Assembly (NCBI GenBank): GCA_015075635.1
Contig: JABTUA010000002.1
Location: forward strand, 620,001-684,000
DNA: 64,000 nucleotides
Source of the DNA: Polyangiaceae bacterium
GTDB taxonomy: Bacteria > Myxococcota_A > Polyangia > Polyangiales > Polyangiaceae
Direction of reading: 5' to 3'
The notes under the pieces are model-generated. The model was not told the origin of the DNA. It ran no database searches and saw only the letters and a list, made by a program, of their open reading frames with translations. This document shows, piece after piece, positions 48,835 through 57,846 of the stretch. A program made the translations under genes and the position numbers. The first letter of the stretch is position 1. Each line of letters starts with the position of its first letter.

Positions 48835-49566
48835 TCAGCGGTCCGGGTCGCCCAGGTACTCGAAGTGCATGGTGTCCTCGAGCGAGTCGTGCCCGAGCCA
48901 GTAGAAGCCGTGCTGCTCGAAGGCGTCGATCCAGCAGCGCGTCAGCTCGGTCTTCTCGTACACGCTCTTGGCGCCGTTCTGGCAGTAGCGATGGCTGGGC
49001 CAGGGATCGACGCAGCCACAGCACGGGTTGCGATCCGGGTCGATGTCGATGGCGATGCCGAACATGTGGTTCGAGACCTCGCCTTTGCGGAACGTGTTCG
49101 ACTCGCGGAAGCCGCCGATCGCCTTGGGGACGTAGCGCTTGCCACGACCGTTGCAGCTCGTGCGGATGGTGCGCTCCACGCAGCGCAGCTTGGGCACGAT
49201 TTTCTTGTGCACGCGGATGGGTAGGCCCATGAAGGTGGTGTCCGCGGCCTGCGAGATGGCGCTGTGCTGGGCGAAGCCCTCGAGGCCCGCGCCCTCGACC
49301 CAGCCGTAGCGCTCGGCGCGAAAGCGCAGCGCCTTCGGCAGCCCGCCGTTCTTGAGGTAGTTCTTCCGGATCAAGAAGGACTTGGGCTTTTCGCGCTTGC
49401 AGCCCTGCGTCTTCTTCTTCGCCTTCGCGCGTCGAGCCGCCTCGGCGCCCTTGGGCGCGCGCGCCGTGGAGCCGCGCTTCACCTCGGCCTGGCCGAGGCC
49501 AGGCAGCGCCGAGAGGAGCGCGCAGAGGATCAGGCTCCCGCCCGCGAAGCGACGGATCGACGGCAT
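48835..49566 (-). CDS. M15-family peptidase (D-alanyl-D-alanine carboxypeptidase-like)
   Basis: 243 residues. Sec signal 'MPSIRRFAGGSLILCALLSA', cleaved at GQA. Lys/Arg-rich stretch, then an M15 domain: zinc ligands in SNHMFGIAIDID (His, Asp) and MHFEY (His). The active-site Glu/His order matches M15C/VanY-like enzymes that trim peptidoglycan peptides. Additional Cys residues (NPCCGCVDP) may form disulphides. Start at 49566 opens the signal peptide. Confidence 0.85.
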   Translation of the reverse strand: MPSIRRFAGGSLILCALLSALPGLGQAEVKRGSTARAPKGAEAARRAKAKKKTQGCKREKPKSFLIRKNYLKNGGLPKALRFRAERYGWVEGAGLEGFAQHSAISQAADTTFMGLPIRVHKKIVPKLRCVERTIRTSCNGRGKRYVPKAIGGFRESNTFRKGEVSNHMFGIAIDIDPDRNPCCGCVDPWPSHRYCQNGAKSVYEKTELTRCWIDAFEQHGFYWLGHDSLEDTMHFEYLGDPDR

Positions 49567-49693
49567 GAGCCCGAACCCGTAGCGCGTGATCGGGGGAATG
49601 CCCAAGAAATTCCGTCCGAAATCTTGGCCCCTGCGTGTGCGTTTCGCATACACGGGGCAGGAGCCGGGCCCGGTGCTAGCTTTTTCCCCCTGC

Positions 49694-50098
49694 GTGACCG
49701 ACAGAACGATGTTCGAAGAGCTGGGGGAGGCGCGCCTGCGCAGCATCATCGACCGTTTCGTCGATCGCATCGCCGACGACGGCATGATCGGCTTCTTCTT
49801 CCACGGCGTGGACCGCGCTCGGCTCAAGCAGCGGGAATACGAGCTGGCCGCCGGGCATTTGGGCGCGGACGTGGCGTACACCGGCCGCCCCCTCGACGTG
49901 GCTCACGCCCGGCACCGGATCATGGGAGGACAGTTCATGCGCCGGCTGAAGCTGCTCCGCGACGTTCTCGACGAGCACCAGGTGCCCCGCCACATCGTGG
50001 ACCACTGGGTCGCCCACACGGAGCGGCAGCGCCCCCTCGTGACCCGCGACAGGGGCAGCGAGTGCAGCGCCGGTCCGAAGCAGGAGGAGAAGCCATGA
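49694..50098 (+). CDS. Truncated (2/2) haemoglobin-like protein
   Basis: 134 residues from the GTG at 49694; an ATG at 49709 (MFEELGE) is the alternative. The sequence 'FEELGEARLRSIIDRFVDRI', 'GMIGFFFHGVDRARLKQREY' and a Gly-rich turn with His in 'DVAHARHRIMGGQFMRRL' fit the short globin fold with proximal His. Probable role in O2/NO handling; which His binds haem is uncertain. It overlaps the 3D-domain lipoprotein (ATGA). Confidence 0.8.
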   Translation: MTDRTMFEELGEARLRSIIDRFVDRIADDGMIGFFFHGVDRARLKQREYELAAGHLGADVAYTGRPLDVAHARHRIMGGQFMRRLKLLRDVLDEHQVPRHIVDHWVAHTERQRPLVTRDRGSECSAGPKQEEKP

Positions 50099-51021
50099 AC
50101 CGGACCATCATGCTCGTGGCGCTCGGCACGCTCTCGGCGTGCTCGACCGTGGGCTCGAACTGGATGGCCCAGCCCCTGCCTGAGGAGGGGTTCCCCGCGC
50201 TGTCGAGCGGCGCCGGCGGCAAGGCCAGCGGCAACCGCCCGGGCACCGACCCCGTCCGCGGCACGCGCACGCTGGGCGAAGAGCAGCCGGAGAAGGGCGC
50301 CAAGAGCCTGAGCGACGAGCCGCTGCGGCCCGTCCGTCAGCTGGGCGGCAAGCTCGAGGGCAAGGTGCTCGGCAAGTTCCGCAACACCTACTACGACTTC
50401 CCGAGCGAGGCCGACCACAGCGGCCCGCCCGTCGCGCTCAAGAACCCCGAGTGCCAGACCATCAAGGACGTGCCGAAAGGCTTCTACGAAGCGGTCTGCG
50501 TGCAGGGCAGCGGAACGCTCGCCGGCGGTCAGACCGTCAGCTTCGCGAAGCGCGATTGCGCGTGCGCCGCCGTGTGCAGCAAGACCAACCAGAAGATCTG
50601 CTTCGACGCCCTGGATCCGAAGCAGTTCCCCTACGGTCGCGGCGCGACCGGCGGACCCATCACGCCGCTCTACACCGTCGCCGTGGACAGCGACGTGATC
50701 CCGCTCGGCACGACGATCTACATCCCGGAGCTCGAGGGCATGCCCCGCGACGCCGAGTCCTCCGGACTGCACGACGGCTGCTTCATGGCCCAGGACCGCG
50801 GGCTGCGCGTGAAGGGCAAGCACGTGGACGTCTTCGCCGGCGATCCGAGCATGACCCGGCTCTGGAACAAGCTGGTGCCGAGCAACGACGGCGTGACCGT
50901 GGTGCTCGACAGCCCCAAGTGCGCCCGGGCGGGCAGTGACGCTCCCGCCGTCGGCCCGAGCCCGGCTCCGAAAGCCAGCGAGCCGGAGCCGAAGAAGAAG
51001 GGCAAGGGCAAGAAGGACTGA
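50095..51021 (+). CDS. 3D-domain lipoprotein (MltA-like barrel)
   Basis: 308 residues with RBS AGGAGGAG. Signal ends TLSAC. The C-terminal half has the 3D domain: 'LYTVAVDSDVIPLGTTIYIP', 'DGCFMAQDRGLRVKGKHVDV', with the three conserved Asp. This is the double-psi barrel of MltA and related lytic transglycosylases. The linker is Cys-bearing (CACAAVCSKTNQKIC), and the end is Lys-rich. I infer a cell-wall-active lipoprotein. It is translationally coupled to the globin gene. Confidence 0.82.
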   Translation: MNRTIMLVALGTLSACSTVGSNWMAQPLPEEGFPALSSGAGGKASGNRPGTDPVRGTRTLGEEQPEKGAKSLSDEPLRPVRQLGGKLEGKVLGKFRNTYYDFPSEADHSGPPVALKNPECQTIKDVPKGFYEAVCVQGSGTLAGGQTVSFAKRDCACAAVCSKTNQKICFDALDPKQFPYGRGATGGPITPLYTVAVDSDVIPLGTTIYIPELEGMPRDAESSGLHDGCFMAQDRGLRVKGKHVDVFAGDPSMTRLWNKLVPSNDGVTVVLDSPKCARAGSDAPAVGPSPAPKASEPEPKKKGKGKKD

Positions 51022-51044
51022 GCGCCAGGTCGTGCGCTGAGCGC

Positions 51045-52664
51045 TCAAGGCTGGAATTCGAACGCGCCCGAGTCGCACTTGCCGACCCGCGGCTCGCCGC
51101 GCTGATCGAATTCCGAGCAGGTCCCCCCGACGTCGATGGCGGGGCTCCCGGCGGCGAGCGCCATCGTCTTCGTGGGCCCGCCGTTGTCCGCCAAGGCTCC
51201 CAGAGCGGGATCGGCGAAGACTGCGCCGGAAGTACACGGCGTGTCCTTGCTGCCGCTGTTCTTCTTGTCCGGCCACTGGATCACGCCGCCGCCGTCGTCG
51301 AAGGTCTCGTGGCAAGCCAGGGCGCTGTACTGGTTCGCCGTCTTGTTGTTGGCGAAGATCACGTTGGTGAGCTTCACCTTGCCGCTCTGGCCCTTGAAGA
51401 TCACCGGGCCGTAGTCGGCGGAGTTGTTCGCGAAGGTGACGTTCGCGACCTCCACGTTGCCGTTGCCGGCCCAGAGCGCGCCGGCGTTGCCGGGCGTCGT
51501 ATTGCCGTCGAACGTGCAGTTCTCCACCTTGGCGTCGCTGCCGCCGCCGAGGAACAGCCCACCCGCGTGCTGGCCGGTGGAGTTGCCGGAGAAGGTGGAG
51601 GTCGTGAGGGAGAGCGGCACGCCCTCGTGGTAGACGCTGCCGGTCCCGGTGCCCTCCATCACGTTCTGGTCGAACGTGCAGCGCTCGATGCTCGCGCCGG
51701 TGCCCTCCAGGTTGTAGGAAAAGAGCGCGCTGCCGTGCACCTTGGCGCTGTTCTTTTCGAACACGGTGCCGCACATGACGAAGTCCTTCGGGGCGTCCAG
51801 CCACATGCGGTCGATGTAGAGGCCTCCGCCGTTGCCGTATTGGCCGCTGGCTGCGTAGGTCGTGGCGGCGTTGCCGAAGAACACGCAGTTGGCCACGCTC
51901 AGGTTGGTGCTGCGGCTGAGCACGCCGCCGCCGGTGGAGCCGCTGTTGTTCTCGAACACGCAGCCAGAGAGCACCGCGCGGGTGAGCCCGCCGGCGTAGA
52001 TGGCGCCGCCGCCCACGTCGTGGTCCTGGCTCGCGCTGTGGTTGTTCTCGAAGCGCACGTCGATGGCCTCGAGCGTGCCGAACCAGGGGTGCAGGAGCCC
52101 CGCGCCGCTCTCGTTCTCACTCCCCGCCGGCACGAAACCGTCGCGGATGGTGATGCGCTGGATGACGAAGTCGATGTGGTGGTCGAGCTCGAGCACGCGC
52201 ACCTTGCCGCCCCCGCTGAGCGTGATCTGGCCGCCGCCGTCGAGCAGCATCGACTTCGGAACGAACACCGACTTGGTCAGCGTGATGGTGTGCTCGCCCC
52301 CGCAGTCGAACGTGACGGTGCCGCCGTCCACCTTCGCCACGGCGTCGTGGAGAGCCTGCTCGGTGCACGACGCGGCCGTCCCGCTGCCGACCTTCTCGAC
52401 CTGACCCTTGGGCTCGTGCGGTGCGAGCTTGTTCGGGCAGTCGAGGGTCGGAGGCGTGCCCGCAGAGCCGCCGCTCCCCGCGGCACCGGAGCCCCCTGAG
52501 CCGCTCGAGCCGCCGCCGCCGCCGCTCGAGCCGCCGCTGCCGCTCGAGCCGCCGCTGCCGCCACCGCCACCGGCGCCGCCCTTGGAGTCGTCGCCGTCCC
52601 CGCAGCCGAGCGCCAAGAGCAGGGGTGCGAGAGCTGCCAGCCGCCCGAACGTGCTCGCCGTCAT
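51045..52664 (-). CDS. Parallel beta-helix lipoprotein, paralogue of 13501-14832
   Basis: 539 residues. The signal ends LALGC, then about 45 residues of Gly/Ser linker. 'GSGTAASCTEQALHDAV', 'GGTVTFDCGGEHTITLT', 'LLDGGGQITLSGGGKVRVLE' and a long Asn-rich beta-helix ('VRFENNHSASQDHDVGGGAI', 'CVFENNSGSTGGG', 'CTFDGNTTPGNAGAL') follow the same plan as 13501-14832. It ends 'QRGEPRVGKCDSGAFEFQP', the known close of CSLREA/choice-of-anchor proteins, so its C-terminus is more complete than that of its paralogue. Confidence 0.85.
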   Translation of the reverse strand: MTASTFGRLAALAPLLLALGCGDGDDSKGGAGGGGGSGGSSGSGGSSGGGGGSSGSGGSGAAGSGGSAGTPPTLDCPNKLAPHEPKGQVEKVGSGTAASCTEQALHDAVAKVDGGTVTFDCGGEHTITLTKSVFVPKSMLLDGGGQITLSGGGKVRVLELDHHIDFVIQRITIRDGFVPAGSENESGAGLLHPWFGTLEAIDVRFENNHSASQDHDVGGGAIYAGGLTRAVLSGCVFENNSGSTGGGVLSRSTNLSVANCVFFGNAATTYAASGQYGNGGGLYIDRMWLDAPKDFVMCGTVFEKNSAKVHGSALFSYNLEGTGASIERCTFDQNVMEGTGTGSVYHEGVPLSLTTSTFSGNSTGQHAGGLFLGGGSDAKVENCTFDGNTTPGNAGALWAGNGNVEVANVTFANNSADYGPVIFKGQSGKVKLTNVIFANNKTANQYSALACHETFDDGGGVIQWPDKKNSGSKDTPCTSGAVFADPALGALADNGGPTKTMALAAGSPAIDVGGTCSEFDQRGEPRVGKCDSGAFEFQP

Positions 52665-52790
52665 CAGGTGATGTTACGCCCCTCCCCGGAGGCAGTCGAC
52701 TCGGTTGACCGAAGCGAGCGAAGCGCCGACCATCGGAGTGTGGGGAGCGCAGCGTCGCACGCCCGGCGGCACCTCGAAACCGATGCGGCC

Positions 52791-52949
52791 GTGTTGGAGG
52801 TGGAGCTTGAGCCGCCCCGGGGTGTGTTCGTCACCGGCTTCGCCCCCGACAGTGAAGACGCGCTCACCCGCACGGGCGGGGCGGTCCTGTCCAAGCCGTT
52901 CTTGCCAGCGGCGCTCCTGGCCTGTGTGCAGGAGGAGATGACCCGGTGA
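52791..52949 (+). pseudogene. C-terminal fragment of a response-regulator receiver domain
   Basis: The frame ends 'VFVTGFAPDSEDALTRTGGA' and VLSKPFLPAALLACVQEE: the beta4-alpha4-beta5-alpha5 part of a receiver domain, with the conserved Lys-Pro-Phe. The phosphoacceptor half is absent and the upstream reading frame makes no sense. It is a 50-codon remnant, probably from a hybrid histidine kinase. Sits between a divergent beta-helix gene and a convergent PilZ gene. Confidence 0.5.
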
Positions 52950-52952
52950 GGG

Positions 52953-53312
52953 TCACTCCTTCGTGCCGTAGATCTTCGCCTGCTGCTCGGCCAGATCCGT
53001 GAACGCCTGCGCGAGATCGGGGTGCGGCTCGTCGAGGGCGACCGCGACCTTGCTGCGCCAGAGCGTGTTCTCTTCGTGGTTGAGCTGATCGCGACGCACC
53101 ACCTTCCCCGTCATCGTCTTCGACTCGCCTTCCACGAAGAACACGGAGAGCTTCACCGTCTGGCCGACGTCGAGATCCGCGCGGGTCAGGAGCAAGATCC
53201 CGGTCGCGCTGCCGTCGTGGGTGATCGCTGCTTTGACGGGTCCGTCCCCGGTGTCGATCTCGGCTCCGATGTACGCAGAGTGACGGGGAGAGATGCGGCG
53301 CTCGTCGGTCAT
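52953..53312 (-). CDS. PilZ-domain protein
   Basis: 119 residues. RRISPR (RxxxR) at residues 5-10 and 'THDGSATGILLLTRADLDVG' (DxSxxG) are the two c-di-GMP-binding motifs. A single PilZ domain, cytosolic. A receiver for the c-di-GMP made by enzymes such as the FHA-GGDEF protein in this window, though a direct link is not shown. Confidence 0.85.
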   Translation of the reverse strand: MTDERRISPRHSAYIGAEIDTGDGPVKAAITHDGSATGILLLTRADLDVGQTVKLSVFFVEGESKTMTGKVVRRDQLNHEENTLWRSKVAVALDEPHPDLAQAFTDLAEQQAKIYGTKE

Positions 53313-53344
53313 GGCTCGCCCGGAACCTACCACACCGCGCGAAA

Positions 53345-54310
53345 TCAAGCTGCGGCCTGGCGCAGGGCTCGGCGCAGCGCTCCGCCGACGCGAACGAAGA
53401 AGCGCACGAGCGCCCCACGGCGCTCGAGCGTCGCGGGCACTTGGCGCAGCACGGGTCGCGCCGGGACGGCTCGAAGGTCCACGAAGCGACGGACGGCGTC
53501 CGAGAACACAGCGGGCTGATCCAGGTGCGGGAAGTGCCCGACTCCCGGGTAGACCAAGAGCTCCGCGCCGGCGAGGCGGTCGCGAGCCGCGAGCCCGTGC
53601 GCGATCGGGATCACGCGGTCGTGGGTTCCCCAGTGCAGCATCAGGGGCGGCAACGCCGGAACCTCGTGGATGCGGTCCCAGGTGTGCAAGTACTGGCCGA
53701 ACAGATCGATGGCCCCCGACACGGTGCGCGTGAATGCGCGCCCGGAGCCGGGCGCCGAGTTCATCCACGTCAGCCGGTCGATCTCGTTGGGCTCCGGGTT
53801 TCCGAGGTCGCTCGAGGCCACGCGCATCATCACGCGCGTGCCCAGGCGCATCGCCACCGGTGTGATCAGCGGCCCGAGCACGGGGAACGAAGCGAGACGC
53901 ATGCCGATTCCGACTTCCCTGCCGAGCCCACCGGGCGCCACCAGCACCAAACGCTCGATGCGCTGCGGGTCATCGAGGAGCATCCACTGCGCCACACCCC
54001 CGCCAAACGAGTGACCCACCACCTGAACGCGCTCGAGCTCGAGCGCGTCGAGGAAGCCCCGCAGTGTCTCGGCGTACCAGGCCAGGGTGTACGGTGCGTC
54101 GGGCCGCCCCGAGAGACCGTGTCCGGGCAGATCCACCAGCAGGACACGGTGATGGGGCGCGAGCAGCGGCAGCACCCTGCGCCAGGTGCGGTGGCAGTCG
54201 CCGAGCCCGTGGAGCAAGAGCAAGGGCGGGCCCGAGCCCGCTTCCGTCCAGGCCAGCGTCGTCTCGCCCACCCGGGTCGCTCGCGGCGTATCCAGCATTT
54301 CGAGGGCCAT
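53345..54310 (-). CDS. Alpha/beta-fold hydrolase
   Basis: 321 residues. LLLLHGLGDCHRTW (oxyanion), GHSFGGG (nucleophile Ser near 112), 'LHWGTHDRVIP' (Asp) and 'GVGHFPHLDQPA' (His) make a complete triad. Could be an esterase, lipase-like or epoxide-type enzyme. Start at the ATG 54310 (MALEMLDT); further upstream ATG/GTG codons give no conserved sequence. A tandem 10-bp repeat lies just upstream. Confidence 0.88.
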   Translation of the reverse strand: MALEMLDTPRATRVGETTLAWTEAGSGPPLLLLHGLGDCHRTWRRVLPLLAPHHRVLLVDLPGHGLSGRPDAPYTLAWYAETLRGFLDALELERVQVVGHSFGGGVAQWMLLDDPQRIERLVLVAPGGLGREVGIGMRLASFPVLGPLITPVAMRLGTRVMMRVASSDLGNPEPNEIDRLTWMNSAPGSGRAFTRTVSGAIDLFGQYLHTWDRIHEVPALPPLMLHWGTHDRVIPIAHGLAARDRLAGAELLVYPGVGHFPHLDQPAVFSDAVRRFVDLRAVPARPVLRQVPATLERRGALVRFFVRVGGALRRALRQAAA

Positions 54311-54330
54311 CGTCGTCTCCGAGTCACGTT

Positions 54331-54350
54331 GTGATACATCGTGATACGTC
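54331..54350. promoter_or_regulatory. Tandem 10-bp repeat upstream of the hydrolase
   Basis: GTGATACATC (54331-54340) is followed at once by GTGATACGTC (54341-54350), nine of ten bases alike, about 21 bp before the hydrolase start. A locally AT-richer spot in the divergent gap. Period near a helical turn suggests a protein-binding site, or a chance repeat overlapping the -10 region. Confidence 0.4.
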
Positions 54351-54444
54351 TTTGCGCAAGCGGTAACCCGCTGGTAACCGCGGGGGAGGCGAGCGTGAAA
54401 GCCCACGAATTCCGCCTGGCACCGGCCGTGCAAAGCGAGCCGCC

Positions 54445-55671
54445 ATGCGAAGACTGCTCGGCGTGGCGTTTCTGACCTGGGGTTGCGGCGGGAACACGGT
54501 GGCAGAAAGGCCCGAGCCTCCGGAGCCGGGCGGGGTGGTCCCGCCTGCCGATCCCACCCACGCGAGCGCCCCGGCCGCCGAGACCCGCGCGCTCGCCCTC
54601 GGCAGTCGCCACTCCTGCCGCATCGACGCCGAGGCGCGGCTCTGGTGCTGGGGCGACAACTGGCAGGGTCAGCTCGGCACCGGGACCGCGGGGCACGGCA
54701 AGCAGAGCGACGAGCGCACGACGCCGACGCTCGTCTCGGGGCTCGCCGAGGTGGCCCGAGCGGACGCGAGCGCGCACCACACCTGCGCGGTCACGCGCGA
54801 CGCGCGCTTGCACTGCTGGGGCTTCAACGGCGAGGGCGAGCTCGGTCAAGGCAAGGTGACCGGGCTCGAAGAGGACCCGGCCGACCTCTTGCCGCGCAGC
54901 GTGTCCGGTCTCGAGCCCGTCCGCGAGGTCGCCGCGGGCAATGGCTTCAGCTGCGCGTTGCTCGAGAGCGGGTCCGCGCGGTGCTGGGGCACCAACTACG
55001 CGGGGCAGCTGGGCGCGGGGTTCGCTTCCCTCGAAGACTCGCCGTCGCCCCTCGACGTGGTGGGCCTCAGCGCGGAGTCGCTCTTCGCCGGCTGGGACTA
55101 CACCTGCGCGCTGCGCGCTTCCGGCACGCTCGCCTGCTGGGGCGCGGGCGAGCAGCTCGGTACGGGTGCCGCGCTGGAAAAGGCGACCTCGCCGGTGAAC
55201 GTGTCGCTGAACGACGTGACGTACGCAGCCGCCGGCGTGAACCACGCCTGCGCGCTGACCAGTGACGGCAAGCTCTGGTGCTGGGGTCGGGGCTCCGACG
55301 GGCAGCTCGGCGTCGCAACCGCTAGCGAAGAGGTACTGCTCGCGCCGGTGCTCGTGCCAGTCTCCGGGGTGAAAGCCCTGGCGCTCGGCTTCGCTCACTC
55401 GTGCGCGCTCGACGCAGCCGGCAGTGTCTCGTGCTGGGGTCGCAACGACTGGGGCCAGCTGGGGGTTGGAGCTCTCGTCGACAAGACGACCGCCCCCCTC
55501 GGCGTCGCGTTGCCAGAGCGCATCGTCGAGCTCGCGGCGGGCTGGGACCACTCCTGCGCCCTGGGCGAGAGCGGCGCGCTCTACTGCTGGGGCGCCAACG
55601 ACCGCGGGCAGCTGGGCCAAGGCACCCTGGGCGGGAGCATTGCGCTGCCGGCCGAGGTCTTCTTCGACTGA
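54445..55671 (+). CDS. RCC1-repeat lipoprotein
   Basis: 408 residues. The short signal ends LTWGC. Seven repeats of about 50 residues such as 'SRHSCRIDAEARLWCWGDNW' plus GQLGTGT follow: the RCC1 beta-propeller, with a Cys pair in each blade typical of bacterial exported versions. Probably binds a surface partner; no enzymatic motif. Confidence 0.85.
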   Translation: MRRLLGVAFLTWGCGGNTVAERPEPPEPGGVVPPADPTHASAPAAETRALALGSRHSCRIDAEARLWCWGDNWQGQLGTGTAGHGKQSDERTTPTLVSGLAEVARADASAHHTCAVTRDARLHCWGFNGEGELGQGKVTGLEEDPADLLPRSVSGLEPVREVAAGNGFSCALLESGSARCWGTNYAGQLGAGFASLEDSPSPLDVVGLSAESLFAGWDYTCALRASGTLACWGAGEQLGTGAALEKATSPVNVSLNDVTYAAAGVNHACALTSDGKLWCWGRGSDGQLGVATASEEVLLAPVLVPVSGVKALALGFAHSCALDAAGSVSCWGRNDWGQLGVGALVDKTTAPLGVALPERIVELAAGWDHSCALGESGALYCWGANDRGQLGQGTLGGSIALPAEVFFD

Positions 55672-55672
55672 C

Positions 55673-56641
55673 TCACGGGTGCTCCTGCCACCAGTCCGTC
55701 TCCGAGCGCGGGTCCATGAAGCTGCCGCTGTCGCGCACGGTCACGAGGGTCTGCCCCGCGCACGCGGTGCCGAGCACGTCTCCACCGTGCAGCGCCGGCA
55801 GCTGCTTGCGACCAGCCGCGTCGTCGGAGTCGTACCGCGAGCGCAGCGCCGGCGCAGGGCAGATGCCCACGATGCTGATGGTGTAGCCGACCACCACGTT
55901 GTCCTCGCCGGTGTACTTGAGCGTGATGGAGTCCCCGTCCACGTAGAGCGCTCGGGCCTGGAGGCCACCCGAAGCAATCTCGTAGCCGCTCTGGGGCAGC
56001 TTCAGCGTCTGCCCCGCGCTGGTCTTGAAGGTCGAGGCGGTCACCGGCCAGGGCATGTTCGAGAGCGCACCCTTGCAGCCGTGCTGACCGCAGCTCCAGT
56101 CCCAGTCGTACATCCGGAAGTTCGCTGCGAAAGGCTGGCCCGGCGGGTCGAAGAGCGTGTGCAGTCGCGGGGCCTTCGCGTCCACGCCCACCGAGTCCGG
56201 CGGGTAGTAGACGAAGCCGATCTCGTTCGCGCCGCAGTCGACCTTCGTACACGGCTCCCAGCCGCGGTTCTTGACGTTCAGATCTCCATGCTGCGGTGGC
56301 GGGTGATCCGTGGTCGGCGCGCCGACCGTGGGCGACGACGGGTACGAGCTCGGACCCACGTTCGGGCAGGTCGCGGGACAAGCCGGGGCGAAGCTGCCCG
56401 TGCTGCCGCCGCTGCCGCCCGTGCTGCCGCCGCTGCCGCCGCTGCCGCCCGAGGCTGCTCCGCCCGTGCCGCCGCTGCCACCCCCGCCGCTGCCGTTTCC
56501 GCCGCCGCCTGGCCAGGTGCCACCGCTCGATACGCTGCCGCCGCTGCCCGCGCTGCCGCCTCCGCCGGTCACTGGGTCGTCCGCGCTAGAAGCGCTGCAG
56601 CCCAAGAGTAACAGGGCACCACACAGCCCGAGCACTCGCAT
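55673..56641 (-). CDS. Lipoprotein with Gly/Ser linker, unknown C-terminal domain
   Basis: 322 residues. Signal MRVLGLCGALLLLGC. About 65 residues of Gly/Ser repeats, then a domain with Cys ('CPATCPNVGPSSYP', 'DWSCGQHGCKGALSN', 'ISIVGICPAPALRSRYDSDD'). No known fold recognised. Convergent with the RCC1 gene, one base apart. Confidence 0.7.
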   Translation of the reverse strand: MRVLGLCGALLLLGCSASSADDPVTGGGGSAGSGGSVSSGGTWPGGGGNGSGGGGSGGTGGAASGGSGGSGGSTGGSGGSTGSFAPACPATCPNVGPSSYPSSPTVGAPTTDHPPPQHGDLNVKNRGWEPCTKVDCGANEIGFVYYPPDSVGVDAKAPRLHTLFDPPGQPFAANFRMYDWDWSCGQHGCKGALSNMPWPVTASTFKTSAGQTLKLPQSGYEIASGGLQARALYVDGDSITLKYTGEDNVVVGYTISIVGICPAPALRSRYDSDDAAGRKQLPALHGGDVLGTACAGQTLVTVRDSGSFMDPRSETDWWQEHP

Positions 56642-56694
56642 ACGACAAGAGTGAGAGCAGCGCGCGGAGGGGTCAAGCTGCTACTCTCGGAGCG

Positions 56695-57843
56695 ATGAGG
56701 CTCGCGCTCTGCCTGCTCGTCGTCTCGCTCTCTCGGTGCTCGTCGGACGACTCGAGCAGCGCATCGAGCGGCGGCGCGAGCTCGGGCGGGGCGAGCGGGA
56801 TGGGTGGCAGCGTCGGTGACGCAGGCTGGCCCGACAGCGGCTCCGGCGGCAGTCCGAGCGGCGGCGGGACGTCTGGCGGCAGCGGCGGCACGGCTCCCGC
56901 GGGAGATTGCACCGCGCTCGGCGCCTGGAAACAAACGGCACCGTTCACCGACGCGAGCCACGTCTCGCACCCGCTGCCGTCGTTCGGCGTGAACGGCTAC
57001 TACTACGTACACACCATGGCCAGCGGCGGCGGCGAGCGCGTGCTCTACTCCGCGAAGCAGAACGCGGACGGCAGCCTGGGCGCTTGGCAGGTCGCCTCGC
57101 CCGATCACGGCGGTGGTCCCCACGGTTTCACCGCCGTGGTGGCGAACGGCGAGCCGTTCCACTTCCGCAACGGCCACATCGCCCGCTACCCGCTCGACGC
57201 GAGCGGCAAGATGACCGGCGACGTCGTGCTGCTCGAGTCGAACCCGGACGCTGCGTTCGGCGGCAACCGCTACGTCTGGGACAGCGCGCTCGTCGCCACC
57301 TTCCCCAGCGCGAGCTGGGTGCTCCACCTGGGCGGCTTCAGCTTCACCGGCTACACCTACGCGCCGAACGTCTACCGCAGCAAGATCCCGGTCGAGTCGG
57401 CGTTCACCGCCGTCGGCGCCGACCACCCGGCCACGCGCCCCGGCAGGTGCGCCTTTTGGAACGGCTTCGTCTGGAGCGGCGAAGGCGACGGCTCGAAGTA
57501 CTGGCGCGCGAAGCTGCAGGCGAGCGGCAGTTTGGAGGCCTGGAGCGAGCTCGGCACGCTGCCCGCCGGCACCGACAACCAGCGCGGCGACTGGTTCGTG
57601 ATCGACGGCACGCTGTTCGTGGTGCGTGGCGCCAAGGTGTTCGGCGCCAAGATCGACGCCACCGGCACGCTCGCCAGCTTTCAGGAGCAGACCGCGCTGC
57701 CCGAGGCGCAGATCGACGTGAGCTGGGGCGACGGGCACCTCGAGGGGAGCGCTCACGCCGTGCTCGGAGACTTCGTCTACCTGACGGGCAAGAAGAGCGT
57801 GCTCTACGCGCCGGTGCTGAGGCAAGTGCCCTGCGCGCCCTGA
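56695..57843 (+). CDS. Lipoprotein with propeller-like domain
   Basis: 382 residues. The signal is short (MRLALCLLVVSLSRC) and followed by a 55-residue Gly/Ser linker. The mature domain has repeated 'SLGAWQVASPDHGGG', 'SLEAWSELGTLPAG' and 'TLASFQEQTALPEAQIDVSW' units and FGVNGYYYVHTMAS strands: a beta-propeller like those built of xxGxxxxW repeats. Function unknown; divergent from the lipoprotein at 56641. Confidence 0.72.
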   Translation: MRLALCLLVVSLSRCSSDDSSSASSGGASSGGASGMGGSVGDAGWPDSGSGGSPSGGGTSGGSGGTAPAGDCTALGAWKQTAPFTDASHVSHPLPSFGVNGYYYVHTMASGGGERVLYSAKQNADGSLGAWQVASPDHGGGPHGFTAVVANGEPFHFRNGHIARYPLDASGKMTGDVVLLESNPDAAFGGNRYVWDSALVATFPSASWVLHLGGFSFTGYTYAPNVYRSKIPVESAFTAVGADHPATRPGRCAFWNGFVWSGEGDGSKYWRAKLQASGSLEAWSELGTLPAGTDNQRGDWFVIDGTLFVVRGAKVFGAKIDATGTLASFQEQTALPEAQIDVSWGDGHLEGSAHAVLGDFVYLTGKKSVLYAPVLRQVPCAP

Positions 57844-57846
57844 GGC

